From contig NZ_MRCM01000005.1 in assembly GCF_002303885.1 (NCBI RefSeq), positions 62,001 to 126,000 on the forward strand: 64,000 nucleotides of DNA, given 5' to 3'. The translations under genes and the position numbers were made by a program. The stretch comes from Flavobacterium sp. ACN2. Lineage in GTDB: Bacteria; Bacteroidota; Bacteroidia; Flavobacteriales; Flavobacteriaceae. Positions 1 through 10,438 of this stretch are shown piece after piece. The notes beneath the pieces are model-generated. The model saw nothing but the letters and a program-made list of their open reading frames with translations, made no database searches and was not told the origin of the DNA. Positions within the stretch are counted from its first letter, which is position 1. Each line of letters opens with the position of its first letter.

Positions 1-516
1 TTCCGTTTGCTTTTAGCAGTTTTTCTGGAGTCGCCCCCATCCAAAGTCCAATTTTCGGATGAAAAAAACAATAGCAGAAAGTGGCTGGATATAGCTGAAC
101 CAAGTGCTGAAAAGTTTCGATAAAATCAAATTTAGACAAAGGAACTTCTTCACTTCGTGATAAAACCACTTTTTTGAATTCTTCATTTTTAATGGCTTGA
201 ATTCCCTGCGCTACTAGATATTCATATTGAAATTTAGCTTCAGCATCAAAACTCAAATCGTCAATTTCAATGGGTTCAAATGAAGTCTTTTCTTTTTGAA
301 CCGTAATAATTTCCGACTCATTTTCAGGAATTAAAATTAATTGTTTTTCATCAAAAGAAGCAAAAACAAATCCTTTTTCGCTGTAATCCGAAACGGTATT
401 TAAAATATTATTTTGCTGTAAAATCGCAACATAAATTTCTGTATTGGGTTTTGAATAAAGTACAAAAGGTAAATTTTGTTCTTTATGATTTTTAATTTTT
501 AAGAAAAATGAATTCA
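1..516 (-). CDS. menF: Isochorismate synthase, 3' part cut by window edge
   Basis: Converts chorismate to isochorismate at the head of menaquinone synthesis. The start codon is at 516 and 172 codons are visible; the rest lies outside the window. The visible N-terminal half carries KVVLSR and WMGATPEKL, both characteristic of the chorismate-binding fold (MenF/EntC/TrpE). The stop of the PaaI-type thioesterase lies three bases upstream, so the two are almost certainly co-transcribed. Flavobacteria respire with menaquinone, and the thioesterase may hydrolyse DHNA-CoA in the same pathway, which favours MenF over a siderophore EntC. Only half the protein is seen, so the chorismate-binding C-terminus cannot be checked. 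Confidence 0.88.
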
Positions 517-519
517 TAT

Positions 520-951
520 TTATTCGCTTTTCTTTCTATCCAAAACCATATTCGTCAGTTTACAAAGTGAAACCAAATTTCCTGCTTCATCGGTAATTTT
601 GATTTCCCAAAGATGAAGACTTCTTCCTTTGTGAATAATTCGAGCTGTTCCGAAAACATAACCCTCGCGAATACTTTTTAGATGATTTGCCGAAATTTCA
701 ATACCTCTCACTTCCTGTTCTTTCGGATTGATAAAAAAGAAAGAAGCTGCACTCCCAACACTTTCTGCCAAAGCTACAGAAGCACCTCCGTGCAATAATC
801 CCATTGGCTGATGAACACTTGGATTTACAGGCATTTTTGCAGTTAAAAAATCTTCTCCGGCATCGATATATTCTATTTTTAACGTTTCCATCAATGTGTT
901 TTTAGAAAACTCATTACAGCGCGCTAAAATCTGCTCTTTTGTATAATTCAT
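520..951 (-). CDS. PaaI-family hotdog-fold thioesterase
   Basis: A 143-residue single hotdog-domain acyl-CoA thioesterase. The HGGASVALAESVGSAAS stretch is the family signature: the helix after HGG carries the catalytic acid. The length is normal for the family. It sits three bases upstream of menF, which suggests hydrolysis of 1,4-dihydroxy-2-naphthoyl-CoA (MenI role); that is inference from position, since PaaI homologues also act on phenylacetyl-CoA and other aryl or acyl CoAs. No signal peptide is present, so it is cytosolic. No clear promoter motif was found in the short upstream gap. Confidence 0.85.
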   Translation of the reverse strand: MNYTKEQILARCNEFSKNTLMETLKIEYIDAGEDFLTAKMPVNPSVHQPMGLLHGGASVALAESVGSAASFFFINPKEQEVRGIEISANHLKSIREGYVFGTARIIHKGRSLHLWEIKITDEAGNLVSLCKLTNMVLDRKKSE

Positions 952-1096
952 TAAAATAAACTTTAAAATCGTAAAATTAAAGAAAGATAAGACATAAATC
1001 TAAAAATCGGATTCTAAAATTAAAAATCAATTATGAACTTGTCAGTTTTTTGCTATTTTTACAAAAACAATCAAAATCAATTTTTGGCTTTTTTTT

Positions 1097-1198
1097 GCCA
1101 CAGATTACACAGATTAAAAAGATTTTCATCTGTCATCGTACAATTTATTCGCCACGAATTCACGAATTAATTCAAATAAAAATTCGTGAATTCGTGGC
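1097..1198. repeat. Dispersed repeat with perfect 18-bp inverted repeat
   Basis: The segment starts with the GCCACAGATTA-type repeat (related copies near 48301, 50110 and 54290). It ends with a perfect inverted repeat: arms 1151-1168 and 1181-1198, with a 12-base loop. An open frame runs through it into the following lipoprotein, but the palindrome is the reason to place that gene's start downstream. Confidence 0.75.
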
Positions 1199-1214
1199 TA
1201 AAAAAAACATTCAA

Positions 1215-2726
1215 ATGCGTCAATACTTTGCACTTTCCATTATTGGTTTAATTTTAGTTTTTAGTTCTTGCCGAACTGATTTTGATACTGTTGCCAGTTC
1301 TGGAAATTTAAAGTTCTCGAAAGACACTGTTTATCTGGATACTGTTTTTAAAAACATTGGTTCAAGCACTTACCAATTAAAAATATACAATCAGAGTAAA
1401 AATGATATTTCGATTCCGGTTGTACAATTTAAAAAAGGCTTGGATTCTAAATATAGAATGACTGTTGACGGAATGACGGGCAACAACGGGAAAATTTTTA
1501 AAGATGTTACACTTTTAGCAAAAGACAGTTTGTACATTTTTATAGAAACCACGGCAGATATTACAGATGCGAATCCCGATGATTTTTTATATACCGACGA
1601 AATTCAGTTTGACAGTGGAGCAAATTTGCAAGAAGTAGCTTTGGTTACTTTAATTCAAGATGCGGTGTTTTTATATCCAAATCAAAATCCTGACGGAACC
1701 AAAGAAAAAATTAAAATTGATGGCAAAGATGTTGACGGATTTTATTTAAACGAAAATGATCCTGCAAACGGAAATGAACTTCTTTTTACAAATGAAAAAC
1801 CATACGTAATTTATGGCTACGCAGGAGTTCCAGAATTTAAAACCGTAACTTTTGAAGCTGGCGCAAGAGTTCATTTTCATGCCAATTCTGGATTGTATGT
1901 TGGCAATAACGCTTCTCTACAAATTAACGGAACAACCTCTACAACTGATAAACTTGAAAATGAAGTGATTTTTGAAGGGGATCGTTTAGAATCACTTTAT
2001 TCTGATATTCCTGGACAATGGAAATCGGTTATTTTTTCTAATGGAAGTGCCAATCACACCATCAATCATTTAACTTTGAAAAATGCGGTTATTGGTTTGG
2101 ATTTGCAAAGTCCTTATAATACATTCGAAATTAAAAACACTCAAATTTATAATTGTGCCGAATACGGAATTTTAGCTCGAGATACTCATGTTATTGCTAG
2201 CAATATTGTCATAAACTATGCAGGTTTAGCTTCTCTATCCTGCGTTTATGGTGGAAATTACAACTTTACGCATTGCACCTTTAACAACAATTGGTCAAGC
2301 AGTTCTCAAGTTGCAGTAAATTTAAGTAACTATTTAGCTGGAGCAACTCCAGAAACCAATCCTTTAACCAATGCTATTTTTAATAATTGCATTATTTATG
2401 GTTCGGCTACAAACGAATTCAATTTGGACAAAAATCCAAATGCGCCATTTGTCTATCAATTAAATAATTGCCTACTGAAATTCAGCAGTTCGACTAAAGA
2501 TCCTAATTATCAATTCAAGACCGACACCGAACATTATACGAATATAATTCTGAATGAAAATCCGAAATTTTATAATGTGTCTCAGAATAAATTTAATATT
2601 GATAAAACTTCTGCCGCTTTCGCGAAAGGAGATCCCGTCTTTATGATTCCAACCGACATTTTAGGAATTACAAGAACTTCGCCACCAGATTTGGGAGCTT
2701 ATCAGAGTCAAGATTTTCCTAAGTAA
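1215..2726 (+). CDS. Lipoprotein with right-handed beta-helix domain
   Basis: I chose the ATG at 1215 because it opens with a lipoprotein signal (MRQYFALSIIGLILVFSSC); the frame is open back to 1050, but only across a repeat. The mature protein would be lipid-anchored through the Cys of SSC. An N-terminal beta-sandwich-like part of roughly 150 residues follows, with DTVYLDTVF and a repeat-poor Ig-like look. The C-terminal half is rich in N-x-x-I and I-x-N turns typical of parallel beta-helix (pectate-lyase-like) folds. About 503 residues. The substrate is unknown; such proteins are common outer-membrane lipoproteins of flavobacteria. It is monocistronic, flanked by repeats on both sides. Confidence 0.75.
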   Translation: MRQYFALSIIGLILVFSSCRTDFDTVASSGNLKFSKDTVYLDTVFKNIGSSTYQLKIYNQSKNDISIPVVQFKKGLDSKYRMTVDGMTGNNGKIFKDVTLLAKDSLYIFIETTADITDANPDDFLYTDEIQFDSGANLQEVALVTLIQDAVFLYPNQNPDGTKEKIKIDGKDVDGFYLNENDPANGNELLFTNEKPYVIYGYAGVPEFKTVTFEAGARVHFHANSGLYVGNNASLQINGTTSTTDKLENEVIFEGDRLESLYSDIPGQWKSVIFSNGSANHTINHLTLKNAVIGLDLQSPYNTFEIKNTQIYNCAEYGILARDTHVIASNIVINYAGLASLSCVYGGNYNFTHCTFNNNWSSSSQVAVNLSNYLAGATPETNPLTNAIFNNCIIYGSATNEFNLDKNPNAPFVYQLNNCLLKFSSSTKDPNYQFKTDTEHYTNIILNENPKFYNVSQNKFNIDKTSAAFAKGDPVFMIPTDILGITRTSPPDLGAYQSQDFPK

Positions 2727-2734
2727 CTTTTTTT

Positions 2735-2997
2735 TTTGCCACGAAGGCGCTAAGACACATTTTTTTTGAATTTTGCTCGCAAAGACGCAAAGTCGCCAAG
2801 TTTTTTTTGGCAAAGTATCCACATAGATTGTCATTTCGACGGAGGAGAAATCTTCGCAAGAAACTCTACAAAGATTGGCGACTTTCTGTGCGGAGCTACT
2901 TGCGAAGATTTCTCCTCCGTCGAAATGACAAAAAAATGACGAAAATCTTTACCGTTCATATAAAAAGACTTTGCGACTTTGCGTCTTTGCGAGATTA
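2735..2997. repeat. REP-like cluster with 33-bp inverted repeat (R1)
   Basis: GCCACGAAGGCGCTAAG-type and CGCAAAGACGCAAAGTCGC-type repeats flank a hairpin element. The arms 2828-2860 and 2899-2931 are perfect 33-bp complements around a 38-base centre with CAAAGATTGGCGAC. It belongs to the same family as the elements at 7053, 48387, 50153 and 54167. The 63-codon frame over it is not a gene. Confidence 0.85.
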
Positions 2998-3231
2998 AAT
3001 TTTACCCATTCTGCAAATTTCTCGGATTTCCTTTAGAAAAATTTGTAATTAAATTTTAAGAATTCCCTTGTTCTTATGAAGTAGTTTTTTGATTGAAATT
3101 TGAAAAACAACAAACGTTTACAGGCAAAAATTAAAGATCTAAAAATGTTAAATTTTGGACGCTTTAACTAGCAAAAAAATTGCATTTTCAGGGCAAAAAA
3201 GGGCAAAAATAAATAATTAAAAAGGCGTTTA

Positions 3232-3269
3232 TTGTTGCTTTTTTTTTCGGTTTAGATTGACTAAATTTG
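3232..3269 (+). promoter_or_regulatory. Putative purL promoter
   Basis: TAAATTTG at 3262-3269 fits the Bacteroidota -7 consensus TAnnTTTG. TTGTTG at 3232-3237 could serve as the -33 element, with a spacer of 24 bases that is slightly long. The start codon follows 25 bases downstream, leaving a leader of roughly 20 bases. Confidence 0.55.
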
Positions 3270-3294
3270 CACCTCAATACAACAAACTACACAA

Positions 3295-6200
3295 ATGATC
3301 CATTTCTTTGAAAACCAAAGCAAAACTGTTTTTGCAGTACAAACGCAAAACGAAATTTCAGCTCAAGACATTTCAAAATTAAACTGGCTTTTTGCCGACG
3401 CGAATAAGATCGAAAAATCTGCATTGACAGGTTTCTTTGTTGGTCCTCGCGCTACCATGATTACACCTTGGAGTACAAATGCTGTAGAAATTACTCAAAA
3501 CATGGGGATTTCTGGCATTATCAGAATCGAAGAATTTCATCCTGCAACGGAAGATTTTACTGATTTTGATCCAATGCTTTCTCAAAAATTCAACGAATTA
3601 GATCAAGAAATCTTCACTATCAACATTCAGCCAGAACCAATTTTGGAGATTGATGATATTGCAACTTACAACAAAGTAGAAGGTTTAGCTTTAAGCGAAG
3701 AAGAAGTAGAATATTTAAACAATCTTTCGACTAAACTAGGAAGAAAGTTAACTGATTCTGAAATTTTTGCTTTCTCACAAGCCAATTCAGAACACTGCCG
3801 TCACAAAATTTTCAACGGAACTTTTGTTATTGATGGTGAAGAAAAAGAAACTTCTCTTTTCAAATTAATCAAAAAAACATCTCAGGAAAATCCTAACGAT
3901 ATTGTGTCTGCTTACAAAGACAACGTTGCTTTTGTAAAAGGACCAAAAGTGCAGCAGTTTGCACCAAAATCGGCAGACAAACCTGATTTTTACGAAATAA
4001 AAGAATTTGATTCTGTTATCTCATTAAAAGCCGAAACACACAATTTCCCAACAACAGTTGAGCCTTTCAACGGAGCTGCAACAGGTTCTGGAGGAGAAAT
4101 TCGTGACCGTTTAGCCGGAGGACAAGGTTCATTGCCATTAGCTGGAACTGCCGTTTACATGACTTCATACTCTCGTTTAAAAGAAGATAGAAAATGGGAA
4201 AATGCTGTTGAAGAAAGAAAATGGTTGTACCAAACGCCAATGGATATCTTGATCAAAGCTTCAAACGGAGCTTCAGATTTCGGAAATAAATTTGGTCAGC
4301 CGTTAATTACAGGTTCAGTTTTAACTTTCGAACATTCAGAAAACGACCGTAAAATTGGTTACGATAAAGTAATCATGCAAGCGGGTGGAATTGGATACGG
4401 AAAACTAGATCAATCTATCAAAAAGAAACCACAAGAAGGTGATAAAATTGTAATTCTTGGAGGAGAAAATTATAGAATCGGAATGGGTGGTGCTGCGGTT
4501 TCTTCTGCAGATACTGGAGCTTTTGGTTCAGGAATCGAGTTAAATGCGATTCAGCGTTCAAATCCTGAAATGCAAAAACGTGCAGCAAACGCGATTCGTG
4601 GTTTAGTAGAAAGCGACAATAACCCAATTGTTTCTATTCACGATCACGGAGCTGGAGGACACTTAAACTGCCTTTCTGAATTGGTGGAAGAAACTGGAGG
4701 ATTAATCGATTTAGACAAATTACCAGTTGGAGATCCAACACTTTCTGCAAAAGAAATTATTGGTAACGAATCTCAGGAAAGAATGGGATTGGTTATTGGT
4801 CAAAAAGATATTGATACGTTACAAAGGATTGCCGACAGAGAGCGTTCTCCTATGTACGAGGTTGGAGATGTAACGGGAGATCACCGTTTTACATTTGAAT
4901 CAAAATCAAATGGTTCAAAACCGATGGATTATGCTTTAGAAGATTTCTTCGGAAGTTCTCCAAAAACGGTTATGACAGATAAAACTATCGATAGAAAATA
5001 TGCTGACGTTGCTTACAACGCAGGAGATTTTGAATCATATTTAAAAGACGTTTTACGTTTAGAAGCAGTTGCTTCAAAAGACTGGTTAACAAACAAAGTT
5101 GACCGTTGTGTTGGAGGAAAAGTTGCTAAACAGCAAAATGCAGGACCTTTACAATTGCCTTTAAATAATGTTGGAGTTATGGCTCTGGATTATTTAGGAA
5201 AAGAAGGAATTGCAACTTCTATCGGGCACGCTCCTATCGCGGCTTTGATCGATCCTGTTGCAGGAAGTAGAAATGCTATTGCTGAATCGTTATCAAACAT
5301 TATCTGGGCTCCAATTAAAGATCAGTTAAAAGGAATTTCATTATCTGCAAACTGGATGTGGGCTTGTAAAAACGAAGGTGAAGACGCTCGTTTGTACGCT
5401 GCAGTTGAAGGTTGTTCAGAATTTGCAATCGAATTAGGAATCAACATTCCGACAGGAAAAGATTCACTTTCGATGAAACAAAAATATCCAAACGACGAAG
5501 TAATCGCGCCGGGAACGGTTATTATTTCAGCTGGAGGTAACTGTACAGATATTAGAAAAGTAGTAGAACCGGTTTTACAGAAAAATGGAGATTCTATTTA
5601 TTATATCAATTTGTCTCAGGATGATTTCAAATTAGGAGGTTCATCTTTTGCACAAATTAGAAACACAATCGGGAACGAAACTTCTACTATAAAAGATACT
5701 TCTTTCTTCAAAAATGCTTTTAATACAGTTCAGGAATTAATTGGTGAAAACCAAATTTTAGCTGGACATGATATCGGAAGCGGTGGTTTAATCACTACTT
5801 TATTAGAATTGTGTTTTGCTGATGTAAATCTTGGAGCTAAAATTGATTTCAGCGCTTTCGCGGAAAAAGACTTATTGAAAATCCTTTTCGCTGAAAACAT
5901 CGGAATCGTATTTCAGGCTAAATCTGATGCAGCTGTTGAAGCTAAATTGAAAGCTAATAATATCGAATTCTTCAAATTAGGTACAGTTCAAAATACTGCA
6001 ACTTTAGAAATTGGAGATTACAAATTAGATATTCCAACTTATAGAGACGTTTGGTTCGAGACTTCTTATTTATTAGATCAAAAACAATCTAAAAACGGAA
6101 GAGCTCAAGCACGTTTTGAAAACTATAAAAATCAGGTTTTAAATTATACTTTCCCTGCACATTTTACTGGAAAAGCACCTGTAATCGATTCTTCTAAACC

Positions 6201-6948
6201 AAGACCAAAAGCGGCTATTATTCGTGAAAAAGGAAGTAATTCTGAACGTGAAATGGCAAACGCGATGTACTTAGCAGGTTTTGATGTAAAAGACGTTCAC
6301 ATGACGGATTTAATTTCTGGTCGTGAAACGCTTGAAGATATTCAGTTTATTGGCGCGGTTGGAGGATTCTCTAACTCTGATGTTTTAGGCTCTGCAAAAG
6401 GTTGGGCTGGGGCTTTCTTATACAACGAAAAAGCAAAAACAGCTCTAGACAATTTCTTCAAAAGAGAAGATACTTTATCTGTTGGAATCTGTAACGGTTG
6501 CCAATTGTTTATGGAATTGGAAGTGATTAATCCAGAACACGAAGTTCACGGAAAAATGCACCATAACGAAAGTAACAAACACGAAAGTATCTTTACTTCT
6601 GTAAAAGTTCAGGAAAACAATTCGGTTATGTTATCGACTTTAGCTGGAAGCACTTTAGGAGTTTGGGTTTCTCACGGAGAAGGTAAATTTAAATTACCTT
6701 ATGCAGAAGACCAATACAACATTGTTTCTAAATATGCTTACGAAGGTTATCCTGCAAACCCGAATGGTTCTGACTACAACACGGCTATGATGTGTGATAA
6801 AACAGGAAGACATTTGGTTATGATGCCTCACATTGAGCGTTCGACTTTCCAATGGAACTGGGCTCATTATCCAAAAGACAGAAACGACGAAGTTTCGCCT
6901 TGGCATGAAGCTTTTGTTAACGCGAGAAAATGGATTGAGAAAATCTAA
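3295..6948 (+). CDS. purL: Phosphoribosylformylglycinamidine synthase
   Basis: Fourth step of purine synthesis: FGAR + glutamine + ATP gives FGAM. At 1217 residues this is the large single-chain form. The N-terminal and linker parts are followed by an AIRS-like domain with [20 protein letters not shown] and GGEIRD. A second AIRS-like half and a C-terminal class I glutaminase follow, with the nucleophile Cys in GICNGCQ and the acid/base residues in [11 protein letters not shown]. All catalytic motifs are present. It is monocistronic, with a putative TAnnTTTG promoter 25 bases upstream and a strong terminator 20 bases after the stop. Confidence 0.98.
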   Translation: MIHFFENQSKTVFAVQTQNEISAQDISKLNWLFADANKIEKSALTGFFVGPRATMITPWSTNAVEITQNMGISGIIRIEEFHPATEDFTDFDPMLSQKFNELDQEIFTINIQPEPILEIDDIATYNKVEGLALSEEEVEYLNNLSTKLGRKLTDSEIFAFSQANSEHCRHKIFNGTFVIDGEEKETSLFKLIKKTSQENPNDIVSAYKDNVAFVKGPKVQQFAPKSADKPDFYEIKEFDSVISLKAETHNFPTTVEPFNGAATGSGGEIRDRLAGGQGSLPLAGTAVYMTSYSRLKEDRKWENAVEERKWLYQTPMDILIKASNGASDFGNKFGQPLITGSVLTFEHSENDRKIGYDKVIMQAGGIGYGKLDQSIKKKPQEGDKIVILGGENYRIGMGGAAVSSADTGAFGSGIELNAIQRSNPEMQKRAANAIRGLVESDNNPIVSIHDHGAGGHLNCLSELVEETGGLIDLDKLPVGDPTLSAKEIIGNESQERMGLVIGQKDIDTLQRIADRERSPMYEVGDVTGDHRFTFESKSNGSKPMDYALEDFFGSSPKTVMTDKTIDRKYADVAYNAGDFESYLKDVLRLEAVASKDWLTNKVDRCVGGKVAKQQNAGPLQLPLNNVGVMALDYLGKEGIATSIGHAPIAALIDPVAGSRNAIAESLSNIIWAPIKDQLKGISLSANWMWACKNEGEDARLYAAVEGCSEFAIELGINIPTGKDSLSMKQKYPNDEVIAPGTVIISAGGNCTDIRKVVEPVLQKNGDSIYYINLSQDDFKLGGSSFAQIRNTIGNETSTIKDTSFFKNAFNTVQELIGENQILAGHDIGSGGLITTLLELCFADVNLGAKIDFSAFAEKDLLKILFAENIGIVFQAKSDAAVEAKLKANNIEFFKLGTVQNTATLEIGDYKLDIPTYRDVWFETSYLLDQKQSKNGRAQARFENYKNQVLNYTFPAHFTGKAPVIDSSKPRPKAAIIREKGSNSEREMANAMYLAGFDVKDVHMTDLISGRETLEDIQFIGAVGGFSNSDVLGSAKGWAGAFLYNEKAKTALDNFFKREDTLSVGICNGCQLFMELEVINPEHEVHGKMHHNESNKHESIFTSVKVQENNSVMLSTLAGSTLGVWVSHGEGKFKLPYAEDQYNIVSKYAYEGYPANPNGSDYNTAMMCDKTGRHLVMMPHIERSTFQWNWAHYPKDRNDEVSPWHEAFVNARKWIEKI

Positions 6949-6967
6949 AAATATATTTTTACTAAAG

Positions 6968-6996
6968 ACGCCCGAATTATATCGGGCGTTTTTTTT
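6968..6996 (+). terminator. Rho-independent terminator of purL
   Basis: Perfect 8-bp stem ACGCCCGA (6968-6975) with TCGGGCGT (6982-6989), a 6-base loop and a run of eight T on the plus strand. Confidence 0.9.
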
Positions 6997-7052
6997 AGCC
7001 ACGAATTACGCTAATCTTTACTAATTAGCTTATTTCCAACTCTTACGCAATC

Positions 7053-7157
7053 TTGTCATTCCGAGGAACGAGGAATCTCCGCAAGAGACTCCACAAAGAT
7101 TGTCAACTTTTCTGGACGGAGCTACTTGTGGAGATTCCTCGTTCCTCGGAATGACAA
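7053..7157. repeat. Hairpin repeat R2, 33-bp arms
   Basis: Arms 7053-7085 and 7125-7157 pair over 33 bases with one G-U. The centre has CACAAAGATTGTCAAC, close to R1, but the arms differ from R1 through most of their length, so both arms changed together. Confidence 0.85.
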
Positions 7158-7265
7158 ACTTTATCTTAATTATTATTGGGAGGATAAAAAACTATTTAAA
7201 ACTATTCTAAGATTAATTTAATGGTATCTTAAGACAGCTTAAGCAAGCGTAAACATTCTGGTAAA

Positions 7266-7273
7266 TATCTTTG
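7266..7273 (+). promoter_or_regulatory. Possible -7 element TATCTTTG abutting a start codon
   Basis: This matches TAnnTTTG exactly and ends four bases before the ATG at 7278. If used, the receptor mRNA would be almost leaderless. No good -33 element is seen, so it may be fortuitous. Confidence 0.3.
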
Positions 7274-7277
7274 CTAC

Positions 7278-9686
7278 ATGAAAAATATTATACGCAAAAT
7301 ATACCTCGCAATCCTCTTATTTACTTTAAGCCAATTTTCTTTTGCTCAAAAAACAGCTATAAAAGGAACCATCACAGACGGAAAAAATCCTATAGAATTT
7401 GTTGATGTAATTTTAAAAAACACAGCCGATTCAACCAAAACTGCTAATTACGCCGTTACAGATATTTCTGGAAATTTCTCATTAGAAAATGTAACTTCTG
7501 GAGAATATCTGCTTCAGTTTAAATTAATTGGTTTTAAAACCAATACTAAAAAAATAAAATATACCGGTACAGCTATTTCACTTGGAACGATCACTTTGCA
7601 AGAAGATGCCAACCAGCTTAATACTGTAGTGGTAAACTCACAGAAAAAACAGATTCAGAAAACAAACGAAGGCTTTATTTTTAATGCTGTTTCGAATATT
7701 TCGCAAACGGGCGGAACTGCTACAGATATGCTAAAAAGCATTCCGACTGTTGCCGTCGATGCCGAAGGCGGTATTACGTTAAGAGGAAAATCGCCAATGA
7801 TTTTGATCAACGGAAAAAATTCGGCTATTACCAATATGGATCAGATTGCTGCGAGCAGTATTGAAAGTATTGAAGTAATTAGTAATCCTACGGCTAAATA
7901 TGATGCAAATGCCGAAAGCGGTATCATTAATATAAAACTCAAAAAGAACAACCTCAGCGGTACAAATGGTGCTGTAGCATTGGGCGCAGGTTTTGGTGCA
8001 AAAGGAAGAGTAAATAGTTCTGTTCTTTTCAATCATAAAACAGAAAAATGGAATTTTGGTTTAGGCTATGACAATCGCTTTGCTGGAAGAACAAAGAAAA
8101 TAAATGCCGACCGAACCAATTATTTTATTGATGAAGAACATTATATTCATCAAAATCGAAACGATGAACGAACTGAAGGCCTTCAGAATCTGAAATTAAA
8201 TATTGATTTTTCTCCAAATGACAAAAATAGCTTTTCATTTGAAGCACTTGGAAATCTAGAAACTCAAGACAATGACGAGACTTTATACACGCAGGTAAAC
8301 ACAAGTGCCAATGCCTTTTTCTCCAATAATAGAAGACATTCATTAGAACTGGAACGTTCAAAAGTTGGCGAACTTGCTTTTACCTATGATCGTAAATTTG
8401 ATGACGAGCGAAAAGATCTAAACACCTCTATTACATCTTCTTTTGGAAAACATAAAGAAAACACTGATATTGACACTTATAATTACGATGAATATCAGCA
8501 GCAGATTGGTGAGGCTTTACTGCAGAGAACACACAATTATGAAAATCAGAATATTTCGAATGCCATTGTAAATTACGCTTTTCCAATTTCAGAAAAATCG
8601 ATTATAGAAACAGGTTACAAAGGAACTTTCCGATTTTTTAAGTCTGATTTTGAAAGTGCTGATCTAATTAATGGTGAATATATCGTGAATCCGTTAGCTA
8701 GTAATAGTTTCAAATTTAACGAACAGATAAATGCCGTTTATGGTCTGATGAATTCTTCTATTGGCGATAGCGAAAACCCAAAATGGAAATACAATTTAGG
8801 TTTGCGTGCAGAAAATGTTTCCAATACTGGGGCAACACAAAACAATAGCGACCGATTTAGCAACAATTACTTAAAACTCTTTCCGTCAGCTTCCTTACAA
8901 TTGAATTTAAAACCAGATGAATTTATAAAGTTAGGATATAGCAAACGAATTAACCGCCCTGATCTGGATGATTTAAATCCGTTTATTGACATTACCGATG
9001 CGTTAAATCCGCATGGAGGAAATCCGTATTTAAAACCCGAAATCATTCATATTGCCGAAATGAGTTATAATAAAAACTGGAAAAACTACTCTTTTTCGAC
9101 CAATGCTTTTTACAGAAATGCAACTGACGCAATTAGACAATATGCACAACTTTTGGACAATGGAGTGGTTTTACTTCAGCCCCAAAACATTGGAAGCACG
9201 GTTACTTATGGTTTAGAAACCATTTTCACTCTTAAACCAGTTGGTTTTTATGATGCTAATATTAGTTTAACCGCTTTTCAGCAAAACATCAATGCTGACA
9301 ATTTACCGCAGGCCGATGATATTGTAAGCAGTGCCTTCAGCTGGTACGGAAAAGTGATTAACAACTTTGTTCCTTGGAAAGGCGGAAAACTTCAGATTAT
9401 CGGAAACTATAATTCGGCCGTTGCCACTCCGCAAGGAAAAAGAATTCCGATTTATAATGTTGATATGGGATTTCAACAGAAATTAGGAAAAGGAAATGCC
9501 CGTTTAGGTTTGGTTGTAACCGATATATTTGACACTTTAGAAAGCGGTTATAAAAACAATACCTTATTATTTAAAAACAGCAGAACTTCAAAATCTGACA
9601 CAAGAGCTTTGATGGTTACATTTGCATATACGTTTAGATCTGATTTTAAAGAAAAACTACTAGAAAATCAGTTTTCAACAGAATAA
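7278..9686 (+). CDS. TonB-dependent outer-membrane receptor
   Basis: An 802-residue outer-membrane protein with a signal peptide ending near FAQ (residue 24). Residues 25-110 form a carboxypeptidase-like regulatory domain (KGTITDGKNPIEFVDV...GNFSLENV). A plug domain follows with TATDMLKSIPTVAVDAEGGITLRG and SIEVISNPTAKYDANAESGIINI, then a beta-barrel rich in aromatic and Asn residues. It resembles the outer-membrane beta-barrel family found alone in Bacteroidota, not a SusC with adjacent SusD. The substrate is not predictable. It stands alone; the next gene encodes a small secreted protein 143 bases later. Confidence 0.9.
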   Translation: MKNIIRKIYLAILLFTLSQFSFAQKTAIKGTITDGKNPIEFVDVILKNTADSTKTANYAVTDISGNFSLENVTSGEYLLQFKLIGFKTNTKKIKYTGTAISLGTITLQEDANQLNTVVVNSQKKQIQKTNEGFIFNAVSNISQTGGTATDMLKSIPTVAVDAEGGITLRGKSPMILINGKNSAITNMDQIAASSIESIEVISNPTAKYDANAESGIINIKLKKNNLSGTNGAVALGAGFGAKGRVNSSVLFNHKTEKWNFGLGYDNRFAGRTKKINADRTNYFIDEEHYIHQNRNDERTEGLQNLKLNIDFSPNDKNSFSFEALGNLETQDNDETLYTQVNTSANAFFSNNRRHSLELERSKVGELAFTYDRKFDDERKDLNTSITSSFGKHKENTDIDTYNYDEYQQQIGEALLQRTHNYENQNISNAIVNYAFPISEKSIIETGYKGTFRFFKSDFESADLINGEYIVNPLASNSFKFNEQINAVYGLMNSSIGDSENPKWKYNLGLRAENVSNTGATQNNSDRFSNNYLKLFPSASLQLNLKPDEFIKLGYSKRINRPDLDDLNPFIDITDALNPHGGNPYLKPEIIHIAEMSYNKNWKNYSFSTNAFYRNATDAIRQYAQLLDNGVVLLQPQNIGSTVTYGLETIFTLKPVGFYDANISLTAFQQNINADNLPQADDIVSSAFSWYGKVINNFVPWKGGKLQIIGNYNSAVATPQGKRIPIYNVDMGFQQKLGKGNARLGLVVTDIFDTLESGYKNNTLLFKNSRTSKSDTRALMVTFAYTFRSDFKEKLLENQFSTE

Positions 9687-9829
9687 AAACGGACCTAAAA
9701 TGATAAAAATGTAAAAATTTCATTCTTGTATTTTCAAGCAATAATTCTATTAAAAAATTGGATTATATTCGCCAAAAGAAATTAGCTCGACAGATTTCTT
9801 AAGCCCAAAAACACTTAATCCTACATAGA

Positions 9830-10261
9830 ATGAAATTATTACATTTATTAGTGGTAACACTATTTTTTACTGCCTTTCAATCGCATTCGCAAGTTCAAGT
9901 TGATCAGATTACCCATAATTCAAAAGAGCGTTATATTACTACTACAATTGGCTATCCAGTGCCTGGAACTTATGCTCCTTTAAACCAAAAAGAGCCTATT
10001 ACGGTTTTAAATCCAGACGGAACCGGTTTTATTCAAGCTGAAGATTTAAGCAAACAAAAAATAAATTGGGGAATTGAATGTACTGAAGAAGGTGTTCCTG
10101 TTTTTAAAGAAGGATTCAATAGTGCTTCTTACACATTCTGGTACAGACCAAATGACAGTAATGAATGGTATTATTCTCAATTCTCTATTCATTTTGCTAA
10201 GAAAAAAATGTTTTTAATGGGCGAAAGAGTAAAAGTATACGAAGATTATAACGTACAATAG
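9830..10261 (+). CDS. Small secreted protein, family not recognised
   Basis: 143 residues with a clear signal peptide (MKLLHLLVVTLFFTAFQSHSQ). The mature part is polar, with several Trp and Tyr (WGIECTEEG, FWYRPNDSNEWYYSQF) and no Cys pair; it may be a small periplasmic or exported beta protein. No family is recognised. It lies between the TonB receptor and an acyl-CoA synthetase on the same strand, but gaps of 143 and 177 bases argue against a tight operon. Confidence 0.65.
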   Translation: MKLLHLLVVTLFFTAFQSHSQVQVDQITHNSKERYITTTIGYPVPGTYAPLNQKEPITVLNPDGTGFIQAEDLSKQKINWGIECTEEGVPVFKEGFNSASYTFWYRPNDSNEWYYSQFSIHFAKKKMFLMGERVKVYEDYNVQ

Positions 10262-10438
10262 CCTTTAAAAAACGTCTTCAAATTAAATTTTTCTTGATTT
10301 TTTAGAAATTTAACGGCGAAAAAGAAAACGTTTTCGTTGATTTTTAATAGTCTTTATAAATTTTCCCATTAAATTTTATAAAACTGAAAATCATACCCAA
10401 ATTTTATTTAATTTGCAATAAAATTCAATATATTAAAC

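Noticed and set aside
1050-1214. N-terminal extension of the beta-helix lipoprotein to an ATG at 1050
   Set aside because: The extra 55 codons cross a dispersed repeat and a perfect 18-bp palindrome and would hide the lipoprotein signal that starts at 1215.
2807-2998. 63-codon plus-strand ORF
   Set aside because: It lies entirely in the R1 hairpin and flanking repeats; the Arg-rich translation comes from the repeat.
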